Below the pieces are notes generated by a model. The model was not told the origin of the DNA. It did not search any database and saw only the letters and a program-made list of their open reading frames with translations. Shown here piece after piece: positions 26,993 to 37,116 of a stretch of DNA of 64,000 nt. Positions within the stretch are counted from its first letter, which is position 1. The number at the start of each line of letters is the position of its first letter. This DNA is from Pseudocolwellia agarivorans (GTDB lineage Bacteria > Pseudomonadota > Gammaproteobacteria > Enterobacterales > Alteromonadaceae), in NCBI RefSeq assembly GCF_002000085.1, contig NZ_MUZU01000001.1, forward strand, positions 658,336 through 722,335. Reading direction: 5' to 3'. The position numbers were made by a program, and so were the translations under genes.

Positions 26993-27475
26993 ATGCCACA
27001 ACAATTATTATGGTTCACAAAACCATTCACATCGCTGACAACAAATGAGTTATACGATATTTTAAAATTACGTATTGATATTTTTGTTGTTGAACAAGCC
27101 TGCTATTACCCTGATCTTGATGAACATGATAGACACTCAGACACTGTCCACCTTTTTGCCTATTCTCTTAATGAAATTAAACATAACAACAATGTAATAG
27201 CCGCTTATTTACGTATTTTACCGAAAGACACCACTTATACCGATTATATAAGTATAGGTAGAGTTGTTATTGCTCCCGAATACCGAGGGCAAAAGCTAGG
27301 GCATCTATTAATGAAAAAAGCACTAAAGGCGTGTGAAGAAAATTTCCCCGGAGAAAGTATAAAAATATCAGCTCAGGCGCATTTAGAAAACTATTATCAA
27401 GCTTATGGCTTTAATCGTATTTCAGATATCTATTTAGAAGACAATATCCCTCATATTGCCATGCTAAGACTCTGA
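26993..27475 (+). CDS. GNAT N-acetyltransferase, ElaA-like
   Basis: 160 residues of the GNAT fold. The N-terminal LYDILKLRIDIFVVEQACYYPDLDEHD and the acetyl-CoA loop VVIAPEYRGQKLGHLLMKKAL match the ElaA group, as does ISAQAHLENYYQAYGF near the end. The acceptor substrate of ElaA proteins is not known. It stands alone between the hisIE terminator and the tRNA promoter. Confidence 0.85.
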   Translation: MPQQLLWFTKPFTSLTTNELYDILKLRIDIFVVEQACYYPDLDEHDRHSDTVHLFAYSLNEIKHNNNVIAAYLRILPKDTTYTDYISIGRVVIAPEYRGQKLGHLLMKKALKACEENFPGESIKISAQAHLENYYQAYGFNRISDIYLEDNIPHIAMLRL

Positions 27476-27610
27476 TTATAAATTAGTATATTTTTCAAAC
27501 GTAGAATTAAAAAAATGTTTACATATAAGTAGACAGAGTGAACAGTTTAACGGCAAATCGAACACTGTTTGTTCAAACAGTCAAAAAGTCTCTTTTTTTA
27601 TAAAAAAACG

Positions 27611-27640
27611 GTTGACGTAGGTCAACGAGATTTGCATAAT
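27611..27640 (+). promoter_or_regulatory. tRNA operon promoter with palindrome over the -35 box
   Basis: TTGACG at 27612 and CATAAT at 27635 are spaced by 17 bp, followed by a GC-rich discriminator ACGCGCC typical of stringently controlled stable-RNA promoters. The -35 box is part of a perfect inverted repeat, GTTGAC GTAG GTCAAC (27611-27626). Confidence 0.85.
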
Positions 27641-27671
27641 ACGCGCCACTTGCTTACAGGCAGGTTGGTAA

Positions 27672-27748
27672 GGCTACATAGCTCAGTTGGTTAGAGCACA
27701 TCACTCATAATGATGGGGTCCCAGGTTCGAGTCCCGGTGTAGCCACCA
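27672..27748 (+). tRNA. tRNA-Met (CAT), elongator type
   Basis: 77 nt with encoded CCA. Acceptor GGCTACA pairs with TGTAGCC, the anticodon loop reads CTCATAA with anticodon CAT, and GGTTCGAGTCC is the T arm. The G1-C72 pair argues against an initiator tRNA. First of five tRNAs in one transcript. Confidence 0.93.
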
Positions 27749-27758
27749 TTTTTGAAAT

Positions 27759-27843
<85 letters not shown>

Positions 27844-27881
27844 TTTCAAAGCAACGTTAGTTGCAAAGTAAGTTACATTGC

Positions 27882-27956
27882 AGGGGTATAGCCAAGCGGT
27901 AAGGCAGCGGGTTTTGATCCCGTCATTCAGAGGTTCAAATCCTCTTACCCCTGCCA
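27882..27956 (+). tRNA. tRNA-Gln (TTG), copy 1
   Basis: 75 nt with encoded CCA. Acceptor AGGGGTA pairs with TACCCCT; the loop TTTTGAT gives anticodon TTG. Identical to the copy at 28030. Confidence 0.93.
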
Positions 27957-28029
27957 CTTTCTTTGAAAATTCTTTATATATTTCATCTAATAGAATGGTT
28001 GCATGTAATTTACATTTGAGTTTTTCTGC

Positions 28030-28104
28030 AGGGGTATAGCCAAGCGGTAAGGCAGCGGGTTTTGATCCCGTCATTCAGAGGTTCAAATCCTCTTACCCCT
28101 GCCA
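28030..28104 (+). tRNA. tRNA-Gln (TTG), copy 2
   Basis: 75 nt, base-for-base identical to copy 1, while the spacers around the copies differ. Confidence 0.93.
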
Positions 28105-28154
28105 CTTCTCAAGTTCTAGAACAACTTAATATTTCCAAAAAGATTATATTATGC

Positions 28155-28239
<85 letters not shown>

Positions 28240-28316
28240 TGTAATAATATATACACGCTCGAAAATCATTAAAATCTATTTATTTTTTCTCTCCCTTTAT
28301 TTTATAAATTAAAAAT

Positions 28317-29501
28317 CTACAATCCACATGCATACGCTAATGCTTTATTTTTAATAGCTCCCGATTTATTCGCTATAAAGAGTCCTAAATTACGAGCTGC
28401 TTTAGCAATAATAGAAGGATGACTGAAAGAAACGTATAAAGCATCCATAGCTGTCATCATTAATAGATTATCGGTTCTTCTTTGTTTCTCGTAACGGGAT
28501 AGTACATCCACATCAAACCATGCCTCTCCGTTACCTATTGCTTCCGCAATGACATGTTGGAGTGCTTTAACATCTTTAAATCCAATATTAACTCCCTGCC
28601 CTGCCATGGGATTTATAGTATGAGCTGCATCCCCAAGTAAAATCACTCTATTTTTTTGATAAGTATTGGCGTGCTTACGTGTTAAAGAAAATGCACCTTT
28701 ATCGATAACCTTTATTTCCCCTAATCGTTCAGGGAAATGCTTCATGACTTCTAATTCAAGTTGATGATTACTTAGAGAAGATAAGCGCTTAATTTCATTT
28801 TTTCGATGATACCAAACCAAAGAAGCGTAGCCGCCAAGCTCACTCTCTCCACTAAGAGGTAACATAGCTACAGGCCCAGTTTCATAAAATTGCTGCCAAG
28901 TGATATTTTGTTGTAAAAGTTCCGTTTCAACATTTATAAGCATAGCTGATTGACCGTAATCCCAGCCCGTTACCCCTATGTTAGCTAAAGTTCTCACCTT
29001 ACTGTTAGCACCATCAGCAGCAATAAGTAACTTTGACGAGATAGTATGCCCTTTAAGTTCGATAATCACTTCATTCTCGTATTGTTCAAACGATAACAGT
29101 GTATTAGGACAAAATGTGGTTATATTATGCTGATTTTGTATAACTTCCCACAACGAAAGTTGAATTAACCTGTTTTCAACAATATGCCCTAAAATAGGCT
29201 GCTTAATCGTTTGTGAATCAAACTCAGTATAAGACAATTCACTTTCCCATACTCCTAATCTAGAATATGGGCACATCCTTTTTTTCGATAATAAATTCCA
29301 AACATCGAGTTGTTCAAGCAATTGTTGAGTTGCAGCAGAAATGGCTGACACTCTTAAATCAAAAGGTGATTTAGGTTGAAACGCTTCGCAAGGTTTAACT
29401 TCAACTATCGCAATATTTAATCCTAAGTTCGCTAATGTTAAAGCACTAGCTGCACCAACCATTCCACCACCAACAACAACACAATCAAAGTTTTTCATCA
29501 T
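28317..29501 (-). CDS. ubiF: Ubiquinone biosynthesis FAD monooxygenase UbiF-type
   Basis: A 394-residue UbiH/UbiF/COQ6 family flavoprotein. The N-terminal Rossmann motif is VVGGGMVGAASALTLANLG, the middle shows AADGANSKVRTLA (DG motif), and the second FAD motif is GDAAHTINPMAGQGVNIGF. UbiF hydroxylates the 3-methyl-6-methoxy-benzoquinol ring in ubiquinone synthesis. Assignment to UbiF rather than UbiH or UbiI rests on position: in E. coli ubiF also lies between the Met-Leu-Gln tRNA array and miaB. It is convergent with the tRNAs. Confidence 0.85.
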   Translation of the reverse strand: MMKNFDCVVVGGGMVGAASALTLANLGLNIAIVEVKPCEAFQPKSPFDLRVSAISAATQQLLEQLDVWNLLSKKRMCPYSRLGVWESELSYTEFDSQTIKQPILGHIVENRLIQLSLWEVIQNQHNITTFCPNTLLSFEQYENEVIIELKGHTISSKLLIAADGANSKVRTLANIGVTGWDYGQSAMLINVETELLQQNITWQQFYETGPVAMLPLSGESELGGYASLVWYHRKNEIKRLSSLSNHQLELEVMKHFPERLGEIKVIDKGAFSLTRKHANTYQKNRVILLGDAAHTINPMAGQGVNIGFKDVKALQHVIAEAIGNGEAWFDVDVLSRYEKQRRTDNLLMMTAMDALYVSFSHPSIIAKAARNLGLFIANKSGAIKNKALAYACGL

Positions 29502-29749
29502 TACTTTCTTTAGTTCTTCATATGGTTTTATTTTAACGAACCTTAGCTGTATATACGATAATTAAATCGTAATCAAATTTACAAAAAATAGACGATATAT
29601 ATGAGCACATATAAATATCTTTTCTATACTAGGTGTGTATATTTTTATTTTGACCTTGGTTGTAGATTGAAATCCCATAGTCCCAAATATATAGCAAATA
29701 GTAAGCACTAAAATAAAAACAATTAAAATGACTTATACAAGGAATAACA

Positions 29750-30196
29750 ATGAGCCATATAGAAGAAAAATTAAAAATAGCAGAAGATATTAACTTAACT
29801 TTCGATTTAAAAGAAAAACCGAATAACTCAAATTTAAAAGCCCATAGAGATCGCGCTGTAATTGCTAACTTACGTGCAAATTTAGTATTGCCTAATAATA
29901 AAATATTAACTGTAGATATAGATTTTGACTCAACAAGTGGCTACCATAACAACACGATGATGATTATGGATGACTTTGGCGTAGAGATACTCGCCACAGG
30001 GTTTGAAACAAAATATGGCAAAGAACATGCCGATAAAATACGCCATGCATGGGCGAATAAAGAACGCCCTTCAGATCCAAGAAAACCAACCTATATGTTG
30101 GTACAAAGACCTATTGATACCAATTTGGTGCCTAAAGTTTTTGTGGTTTGCGGTAGAAAAGACCACATTTCCAGCTCACCGAAAAACATCTTATAA
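29750..30196 (+). CDS. Protein of unknown function (148 aa), upstream partner of membrane sensor
   Basis: 148 residues, cytoplasmic by composition, charged at the N-terminus (SHIEEKLKIAEDINLTFDLK), with a probable beta-rich middle (NKILTVDIDFDSTSGYHNNT) and a basic C-terminus. I do not recognise the family. ATG follows AAGGA. The stop lies 4 bp before the proposed TTG start of the large sensor gene, so the two are likely translated from one message; a role with that sensor is inferred from position only. Confidence 0.65.
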   Translation: MSHIEEKLKIAEDINLTFDLKEKPNNSNLKAHRDRAVIANLRANLVLPNNKILTVDIDFDSTSGYHNNTMMIMDDFGVEILATGFETKYGKEHADKIRHAWANKERPSDPRKPTYMLVQRPIDTNLVPKVFVVCGRKDHISSSPKNIL

Positions 30197-30200
30197 ATCA

Positions 30201-32981
30201 TTGTTTACTAAGTGGCATACTATTTTGCCGCTTATATTCCTGATATTTACATTTATTTCTTCAAGCATATCCGCATCATCTATAAATCCGCTATCGTCTT
30301 ATGTAAAACCTCAGAATATACTTCAAGACAATAATGGTTTTATTTGGTTTGGGGGGCAAGCAGGACTATCTCGTTTTGACGGCGTTAATATTATTAGCTT
30401 TTCAAGCCAAAGTGCTCAATGGAATATTCCCTTTACTTGGATACATGACATAACTTCCGAAGGCGACAATTTTATTGTTTCTACTGAATCACATCAATTA
30501 TGGAAGTTTAATCCAACAACAAGGAAAACATCTCAAGTAGAAATCAACCTTCCTTCAAAAACCATTTACAATGCTATCATTTTTAAAGGAAAGTATTATT
30601 TAAATATTCCGAAAGATATTTATCAATATACCCCATCAACTAAATCAACAAACCTTATTGCTGAAGATATAGATATTGCTTATTTTGAAAAAACAACAAA
30701 AAATTTATATGCCGCAGGTCGAGATGGATTATTTAAATACGAAAACAACACATTTTCCCCCATTGTTAATGAAAATATTTACCAAGTATCGACCAATGAA
30801 AACGGTATTTTAGTTATAACCAAAAATAACATTTTATATATTGATGATAGTGGCTATCGTCAAATAATACCAAACAACGACAAATTATTAATAAGTACTA
30901 AAACTAATGACGGTAACTTTATTTTACTTAATAAAGCAGGCAACATTGTAAAATTATCTGCTAATAATTTAACTAAAATGGAACATGATTATCCTGATAT
31001 AGAACAGTTAATTGCTAAAGACATCATGCAAGACTCTGCAAATACCTTATGGATAAGTAGTAATAAAGGGATCAAAACTATATCACCTTCGCCCATAAAA
31101 AATCATCCAAAAATCTATAATGTGGCCACTAACGCAAACGAAAGCGTTTTATTTAATAATGATATTTTGATTGGTAGTTATGGCGATGGCATTCATGTTT
31201 TCAACAATAAACGCTCAACATTATCATCAGAAATCAATTCATTTTTAACTCCTTTAGCTAAAAAAACAATGGATTTATTAGCGATTAACGATGATTTATA
31301 CATAGCAACTTTTGACGGCTTATGGGTTTATAACCTTTTAGATAAAGAAGTAAAAAAAGTAGATTTTATTCACAATAACAAGTTGCTATTAAAAATAACC
31401 AAAAATCAAAACCTACTTTATATAGCAACTAATTATGATGGCTTTTATATTTATAACTTATTAACTAAACACATTATCGAACATATTGATGTAGATAACG
31501 GAATAAGTAGCTCTGAAATAATAGACATTATGACCCTTGATAACCATAAAATATGGTTAGCAACAGCTAAAGGCATTGATATATATAATCGTTACACAAA
31601 AGTTAATCAACATATTGACTTACCCGGTACAAGTAAGGTTATTTCATTTGCCGTACTGAATAATAAAGTTTACGCGGCAACAAAGGGAGATGGTTTATTT
31701 GTATTGAATTTTCACGGAGATATATTATCTAGATTAGGCGTTGGTATTGATTTTTCTATGATATCAGTAATAAACAATGAAATTTGGGCTCCTGCTCAGC
31801 AAGGGTTGTATCGTATAAACACTAAAGATAACACTATTTCATTGGTGCCAAACACTGAACAATATACCTTTACCGATAGCCCTATAAAACACAAAGATAA
31901 TGTTTATATACCTCATTATGGGGGGATGCTAGAAGTACCATTAACCGATATAAAAAAATACAATGCACGTGTGTCTATAAGTGAAATCACTATTTCAGGA
32001 CAAACATCTTTAACAAATAAAAACATTAATGTTAACTCCGAAAACGATGTAATATCTTTTAGTTTAGCAAGTTTAGACTTTCGTTCGGGTAAACCCAAAA
32101 AATTCAAATACCAAATAAATAATGGCGACTGGAATGATGTGTATGGGAATCAATTAACATTAACAGGATTACAATCAGGTACATATAAATTAATCATAAA
32201 AGGAACCAACAGCCTAGGGCAATGGAGTGATATCCATGCTTTTGCAGAAATAAACGTAGCTTACCCTTGGTATTTAACACCACAAATGAAAAAGTTTTAT
32301 CTATTTTCTTTATGTCTTGCTCTAATCATAACGGCTTGGTTGTTATATCTTAGATTTAAATCCATTCGTCATATTCATGCAATATTATCTAACGATATTA
32401 GAATGCACGGTAAAATTAGCTTTAATGTGGAAAGAAACCTTTCACAAGCTAAAGAATTACTATCAATTGATTTTGACGATTTTACACCCGCACGCTTGCA
32501 TCAAGTATCGCAAATAGTCAATGAATGCATGGAATCCTTATCTAAAAGTGATAACGATAACGAACCCAATAGCATTAGAGGTAAGTCACTAGAGGTCGCC
32601 CTACCTTATTTTGTAAACTATATACACGAAAAGTATCATTCAAATATTGATTTACAGATTGATATTTCTGAATCACGACTAAGCCATGAAATGCAAGCCG
32701 ACATGTATAAAATTATATACGAGACAATAGTTTCAACAATAATAAACGGTAATGGGAGAAATTTTGAAATAACAATACAAGAGTTCAAACAAAAAATATG
32801 GCTAACTATTTCTAATGATGAAAATGGTTTTTCAAAATTTAAAAATAAAATAAACTTTGATATGTCAATGTATTACATTCGTCAAATAGCGAGTAAATAC
32901 AATGCTTCTTTTAATGTTTTTGATAAAGAAAATTCAGGTAGCCAACTCATCATCAGTATTCCATTGATGGATATTTCTTAA
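30201..32981 (+). CDS. Beta-propeller (Reg_prop/Y_Y_Y) membrane sensor with degenerate kinase end
   Basis: About 926 residues. The reading frame is open from 30003, but a signal peptide (FTKWHTILPLIFLIF then TFISSSISA) begins at the in-frame TTG at 30201, which I take as the start. Repeats such as ILQDNNGFIWFGGQAGLSRFDG, ANTLWISSNKGIKTI and NEIWAPAQQGLYRI are Reg_prop propeller blades. A Y_Y_Y domain (about 615-690: FKYQINNGDWNDV, LQSGTYKLIIKGTN) precedes one membrane helix at about 699-719. The cytoplasmic part resembles a HisKA_3/HATPase pair: DIRMHGKISFN carries a His where LHD would be, and TISNDENGF stands where the ATP lid DNGxGF is expected. The Asp after the His and the usual Gly are missing, so kinase activity is doubtful. 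No response regulator is adjacent. Confidence 0.75.
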   Translation: MFTKWHTILPLIFLIFTFISSSISASSINPLSSYVKPQNILQDNNGFIWFGGQAGLSRFDGVNIISFSSQSAQWNIPFTWIHDITSEGDNFIVSTESHQLWKFNPTTRKTSQVEINLPSKTIYNAIIFKGKYYLNIPKDIYQYTPSTKSTNLIAEDIDIAYFEKTTKNLYAAGRDGLFKYENNTFSPIVNENIYQVSTNENGILVITKNNILYIDDSGYRQIIPNNDKLLISTKTNDGNFILLNKAGNIVKLSANNLTKMEHDYPDIEQLIAKDIMQDSANTLWISSNKGIKTISPSPIKNHPKIYNVATNANESVLFNNDILIGSYGDGIHVFNNKRSTLSSEINSFLTPLAKKTMDLLAINDDLYIATFDGLWVYNLLDKEVKKVDFIHNNKLLLKITKNQNLLYIATNYDGFYIYNLLTKHIIEHIDVDNGISSSEIIDIMTLDNHKIWLATAKGIDIYNRYTKVNQHIDLPGTSKVISFAVLNNKVYAATKGDGLFVLNFHGDILSRLGVGIDFSMISVINNEIWAPAQQGLYRINTKDNTISLVPNTEQYTFTDSPIKHKDNVYIPHYGGMLEVPLTDIKKYNARVSISEITISGQTSLTNKNINVNSENDVISFSLASLDFRSGKPKKFKYQINNGDWNDVYGNQLTLTGLQSGTYKLIIKGTNSLGQWSDIHAFAEINVAYPWYLTPQMKKFYLFSLCLALIITAWLLYLRFKSIRHIHAILSNDIRMHGKISFNVERNLSQAKELLSIDFDDFTPARLHQVSQIVNECMESLSKSDNDNEPNSIRGKSLEVALPYFVNYIHEKYHSNIDLQIDISESRLSHEMQADMYKIIYETIVSTIINGNGRNFEITIQEFKQKIWLTISNDENGFSKFKNKINFDMSMYYIRQIASKYNASFNVFDKENSGSQLIISIPLMDIS

Positions 32982-33188
32982 CACCTTTCACTTAAAAAAC
33001 TCCCTATGATATGAATTCTCCTCATATAATTTTAAATATAATTTAAGAAATCAATTTGTTACAAATCAAATACGGTTTAAACAAAGTTAATTCACTTCCT
33101 CGCGCTAACTAAACTGGCGTCTCCTCTAAAGAAAGAGTAAAATACGACTCCTTTTTTAAATCACTATTGAACTATTAGGCACGTATTA

Positions 33189-34631
33189 ATGAGTAAAAAG
33201 CTTTTCATCAAAACATGGGGCTGCCAAATGAACGAGTACGACTCGCAGAAAATGGCTGAACTTCTAGATTCAACTCATGGCTATGAGTTAGCAGACGAAG
33301 CTGAAGACGCTGATGTTATTTTATTAAATACTTGTTCAATACGTGAAAAAGCTCAAGAAAAAGTATTTCACCAACTCGGCCGCTGGAAAACACTAAAAGC
33401 AACAAATCCAAACCTTGTTATTGGCGTAGGTGGCTGTGTAGCCTCTCAAGAAGGGGATGCTATTCGCCAAAGAGCGCCTTATGTTGATATGGTTTTTGGC
33501 CCTCAGACCTTACATAGATTACCTGAAATGATCCAACAAGTAACAGGCGATAAAAACCCTGTTGTTGATGTAAGCTTTCCTGAAATTGAAAAATTTGATC
33601 GCTTGCCAGAACCAAAAGCAGATGGCCCTACAGCCTTTGTTTCTGTGATGGAAGGCTGTAGTAAATATTGCACTTTCTGTGTAGTTCCTTATACACGCGG
33701 TGAAGAAGTCAGTCGCCCGCTTGACGATGTACTCTATGAGGTTGCTCAACTTGCAGAACAAGGCGTACGTGAAGTTAATTTATTAGGACAAAACGTAAAC
33801 GGTTACCGTGGTGAGTCACATGACGGTAGCATATGTCGTTTTTCTGAATTATTACGTTTAATTGCTACAATTGATGGTATTGATAGAATTCGTTATACCA
33901 CCTCTCACCCGATTGAATTTACAGACGACATTATTGAAGTTTATAAAGACGTTCCTGAACTAGTGAGTCATCTACATTTACCAGTACAAAGCGGTAGTGA
34001 CAGAATTTTAGTACAAATGAAACGCGGACATACTGCTTTAGAATATAAGTCCCAAATACGTAAACTGAAAAAAGCACGTCCAGAAATTTGTATGTCTTCA
34101 GACTTTATTATTGGTTTCCCTGGTGAAACTGATGATGATTTTAAAGCAACAATGAAACTGATCACAGATATTGATTTTGATTTAAGCTTTAGCTTTATTT
34201 ATAGCGCTCGCCCAGGAACACCCGCAGCAGATTTACCTGATGATGTTTCAGACCAAACGAAAAAAGATCGCTTACAAATATTACAAGACACTATTAGTAA
34301 TCAAGCATTACGTATCGCGCGTCAAATGTTAGGTACTGAACAACGTATTTTAGTTGAAGGTCCTTCAAAGAAAAATCCAATGGAACTACGTGGTCGCACA
34401 GAAAATAACAGAATTGTAAACTTTGAAGCGCCTCATCATGTTATTGGTCAATTTGTTGATGTGAAAATTACCGATGTTTATTCTAATTCTCTTCGTGGCG
34501 AATTAATAAGAGAAGAAAAAGACATGGGATTACGTGTTGCACATTCACCTGCTGACATTCTTGCAAACAATCATCACCAGCAAGCAAAGCATGCCACAAA
34601 TGATATTGGTGTAAGTACTTTTACACCTTAA
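33189..34631 (+). CDS. miaB: tRNA-2-methylthio-N6-dimethylallyladenosine synthase MiaB
   Basis: Radical SAM enzyme that adds a methylthio group to i6A37 of tRNAs reading UNN codons. The N-terminal MTTase domain has [21 protein letters not shown] and GVGGCVASQ with three Cys for the auxiliary cluster. The radical SAM motif CSKYCTFC gives Cys157, Cys161 and Cys164, the same numbers as in E. coli. A TRAM domain closes the protein ([23 protein letters not shown]). 480 residues. First gene of miaB-ybeZ-ybeY-corC-lnt. Confidence 0.97.
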   Translation: MSKKLFIKTWGCQMNEYDSQKMAELLDSTHGYELADEAEDADVILLNTCSIREKAQEKVFHQLGRWKTLKATNPNLVIGVGGCVASQEGDAIRQRAPYVDMVFGPQTLHRLPEMIQQVTGDKNPVVDVSFPEIEKFDRLPEPKADGPTAFVSVMEGCSKYCTFCVVPYTRGEEVSRPLDDVLYEVAQLAEQGVREVNLLGQNVNGYRGESHDGSICRFSELLRLIATIDGIDRIRYTTSHPIEFTDDIIEVYKDVPELVSHLHLPVQSGSDRILVQMKRGHTALEYKSQIRKLKKARPEICMSSDFIIGFPGETDDDFKATMKLITDIDFDLSFSFIYSARPGTPAADLPDDVSDQTKKDRLQILQDTISNQALRIARQMLGTEQRILVEGPSKKNPMELRGRTENNRIVNFEAPHHVIGQFVDVKITDVYSNSLRGELIREEKDMGLRVAHSPADILANNHHQQAKHATNDIGVSTFTP

Positions 34632-34658
34632 TTACCTAAATACCTTATTTTTTGGATA

Positions 34659-35720
34659 GTGACTTTGAGTAAAAATAGCAACCACATATTAACATTAGAG
34701 CCTGAAGATAATTCACGACAAGCCTCCCTATATGGGCCAATGGACGATAACTTAAAAACAATTGAAAAACGCTTAGGCGTTGAAATAAGTTACCGTGGTA
34801 ATCAAATTAAAATTGTGGGTAAAGAAAATAATTGTTTAGCGGTTAGTAAAATATTAAAAGATTTATATGTAGAAACGAGTACTGTCAAAAATCAGCATCA
34901 AGACATTACTGACGAAATGGTTCACCTTGCTATTATTAGCGCCAATGTTTTAGAACAAGAGCCGAATAAAAGTAATCTAGATGTTAATTTTGATAAGCTA
35001 ATTACCATCAAAACTAAACGTGGTGTTATTAAACCTCGAAATGAAAACCAACAAAGTTATGTCCACAATATAGTAACTAACGATATTAGTTTTGGCGTAG
35101 GCGTTGCTGGTACGGGCAAAACATACTTAGCAGTTGCTTGTGCAGTTGAAGCATTAGAAAGACAAGAGGTTAGACGTATTTTATTAACACGTCCAGCTGT
35201 AGAAGCCGGCGAAAAATTAGGTTTTTTACCAGGTGACCTATCACAAAAAGTAGATCCTTACTTACGCCCTCTTTACGATGCTTTATTTGAAATGCTAGGG
35301 TTTGAAAAAGTAGAAAAACTAATCGAACGTAACGTTATTGAAGTGGCTCCGCTTGCTTATATGAGAGGTCGCACCCTAAACGATGCCTTTATTATTTTAG
35401 ATGAAAGCCAAAACACAACCGTTGAACAAATGAAAATGTTTTTAACCCGTATAGGTTTTAATGCTAAAGCAGTAATTACTGGAGACATTACTCAAGTAGA
35501 CTTACCTCGTGGACAAAAATCAGGTTTACGACACGCAATAGAAGTACTTGAAGATATTCCCGGCGTTAGCTTCAACTTTTTTGAATCAAAAGATGTGGTA
35601 CGTCACCCCGTGGTGGCAAGAATTATTGAAGCCTATGAAGCACACGATAAAAAGACAAATCGTATTAAAGTAGAAAAAAGTGCTGCTGCAATAGAAAACA
35701 AAGCAAAGGCTCAAGAGTAA
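34659..35720 (+). CDS. ybeZ: PhoH-like ATPase YbeZ (PhoL)
   Basis: A 353-residue P-loop ATPase: Walker A is GVAGTGKTYLAVA and Walker B is AFIILDESQNTT; LLTRPAVEAGEKLGFLPGDL is the family signature. A KH-like N-terminus (LEPEDNSRQASLYGPMDDNL) precedes. It works with the ribosome-maturation factor YbeY in the neighbouring gene. The frame opens at GTG 34659; the TTG at 34665, 8 nt after GGA, is an equally or more likely start (MSKNSNH). Its stop overlaps the ybeY start by one base. Confidence 0.94.
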   Translation: MTLSKNSNHILTLEPEDNSRQASLYGPMDDNLKTIEKRLGVEISYRGNQIKIVGKENNCLAVSKILKDLYVETSTVKNQHQDITDEMVHLAIISANVLEQEPNKSNLDVNFDKLITIKTKRGVIKPRNENQQSYVHNIVTNDISFGVGVAGTGKTYLAVACAVEALERQEVRRILLTRPAVEAGEKLGFLPGDLSQKVDPYLRPLYDALFEMLGFEKVEKLIERNVIEVAPLAYMRGRTLNDAFIILDESQNTTVEQMKMFLTRIGFNAKAVITGDITQVDLPRGQKSGLRHAIEVLEDIPGVSFNFFESKDVVRHPVVARIIEAYEAHDKKTNRIKVEKSAAAIENKAKAQE

Positions 35721-36175
35721 TGGCTGTACAATTAGATGTTCAAATTGCTTGTGAAAATCAAACATTACCATCAATAGAACAGTTGCAATTATGGACTGAA
35801 ACGGCATTATCCACCATTGAAAACGCCCCTGAATTAACCATTCGACTCGTTGAAACAAAAGAAAGCCAACAACTAAATCATCAATATCGTCAAAAAGACA
35901 AGCCAACGAATGTTTTATCTTTTCCCTTTGAGGTACCTGAAGGTATTGATATTAACTTATTAGGTGACCTGATTATATGTGCTGACGTGGTTATTAAAGA
36001 AGCACAAGAGCAAAACAAAAAATGTGATGATCATTGGGCTCATTTAGTTATACATGGATGCTTGCATTTACTCGGTTATGACCATATAAAAGAAAATGAA
36101 GCTACTGAAATGGAATCAATAGAAATAAAACTATTATCAACACTTGGTATAGACAACCCATACCAAGAAGTATAA
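35720..36175 (+). CDS. ybeY: Endoribonuclease / rRNA maturation factor YbeY
   Basis: 151 residues with the zinc motif HGCLHLLGYDH (H-x3-H-x5-H) and the segment PTNVLSFPFEVPEG, both invariant in YbeY. It acts in 16S rRNA 3' maturation and ribosome quality control. It begins on the last base of the ybeZ stop codon, so translation is coupled. Confidence 0.96.
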   Translation: MAVQLDVQIACENQTLPSIEQLQLWTETALSTIENAPELTIRLVETKESQQLNHQYRQKDKPTNVLSFPFEVPEGIDINLLGDLIICADVVIKEAQEQNKKCDDHWAHLVIHGCLHLLGYDHIKENEATEMESIEIKLLSTLGIDNPYQEV

Positions 36176-36217
36176 ATTCCATATTTAAATACTAATTATA
36201 GGAAACGAAATATCCCT

Positions 36218-37096
36218 ATGGGCGATGATAACCCACACTCTAGCAGCGGTTCTTCAAATAAATCACTTTGGACGAAAGTTACACAAGTATTTACAGGAGA
36301 ACCGAAAAGTAAAGATGAACTAGTTGATGTCTTAAACGATGCTGAAGACAGAGAATTAATACGACCTGAAACCAAGTTAATGATTAAAGGGGTTTTAGAA
36401 GTATCAGATATGCGCGTGAGAGATATCATGATACCTAGATCACAAATGGTTACCCTTGATATTAACGATCCCCTTGATAAGTCACTCCCTAAAATTGTTG
36501 AATCTGGCCACTCGCGATTCCCTGTTATTAATGAAGACATTGATAAAATTGAAGGAATACTTTTAGCCAAAGACCTTCTTGCTTACGCTTTTCAACAACA
36601 AGATGAAGAATGTACTATAGCAAAGGTTATCAGACCTTCGATTATGGTTCCTGAAAGTAAAAAAGTTGAGCCACTATTAAAAGAATTTAGATCTCAGCGT
36701 TACCATATGGCTGTTGTTGTTGATGAGTATGGCGGTGTGTCAGGCGTTGTTACTATTGAAGACATTTTAGAGCTAATTGTTGGTGAAATTGAAGACGAAA
36801 CAGACGATGCTATAGAAGAAGATATAAAATATCTTGCAGGCCAAGTATATCAAGTTAAAGCATTAACTGAACTAGCAGACTTTAATGAATACTTTAATAC
36901 CAACTTCAATGAAGAAGACGCTGACACAATTAGTGGCATTATCTTACATCAGTTTGGCCATATGCCTAAAAAAGGTGAATTAGTTAGTATTAATGATTTT
37001 GAATTTAAAATTACTGCTGCTGATACTCGACGCATTCAAGCAATACAAGTTACCGTTCCTAAAGATCATGAAATTAACGGCAAAAATATTGATTAG
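36218..37096 (+). CDS. corC: CorC/YbeX CBS-domain protein (Mg2+/Co2+ efflux factor)
   Basis: 292 residues, soluble. A tandem CBS pair occupies about residues 65-190 (RVRDIMIPRSQMVTLD..., HSRFPVI..., VVDEYGGVSGVVTIEDILELIVGEIEDE), and a CorC_HlyC domain follows (DADTISGIILHQFGHMPKKG). In Salmonella CorC is linked to CorA-mediated Mg/Co efflux; YbeX is also tied to ribosome assembly, fitting its neighbours ybeZ and ybeY. An AGGAAACG lies upstream of the ATG. Confidence 0.95.
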   Translation: MGDDNPHSSSGSSNKSLWTKVTQVFTGEPKSKDELVDVLNDAEDRELIRPETKLMIKGVLEVSDMRVRDIMIPRSQMVTLDINDPLDKSLPKIVESGHSRFPVINEDIDKIEGILLAKDLLAYAFQQQDEECTIAKVIRPSIMVPESKKVEPLLKEFRSQRYHMAVVVDEYGGVSGVVTIEDILELIVGEIEDETDDAIEEDIKYLAGQVYQVKALTELADFNEYFNTNFNEEDADTISGIILHQFGHMPKKGELVSINDFEFKITAADTRRIQAIQVTVPKDHEINGKNID

Positions 37097-37116
37097 CATT
37101 ACTCATTTGGATATCC

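Noticed and set aside
30003..30200. Longer start for the propeller sensor, giving about 66 extra N-terminal residues
   Set aside because: It would run antiparallel to no signal but fully overlap the 148-aa gene in another frame and bury the signal peptide 70 residues inside; the TTG at 30201 fits better.
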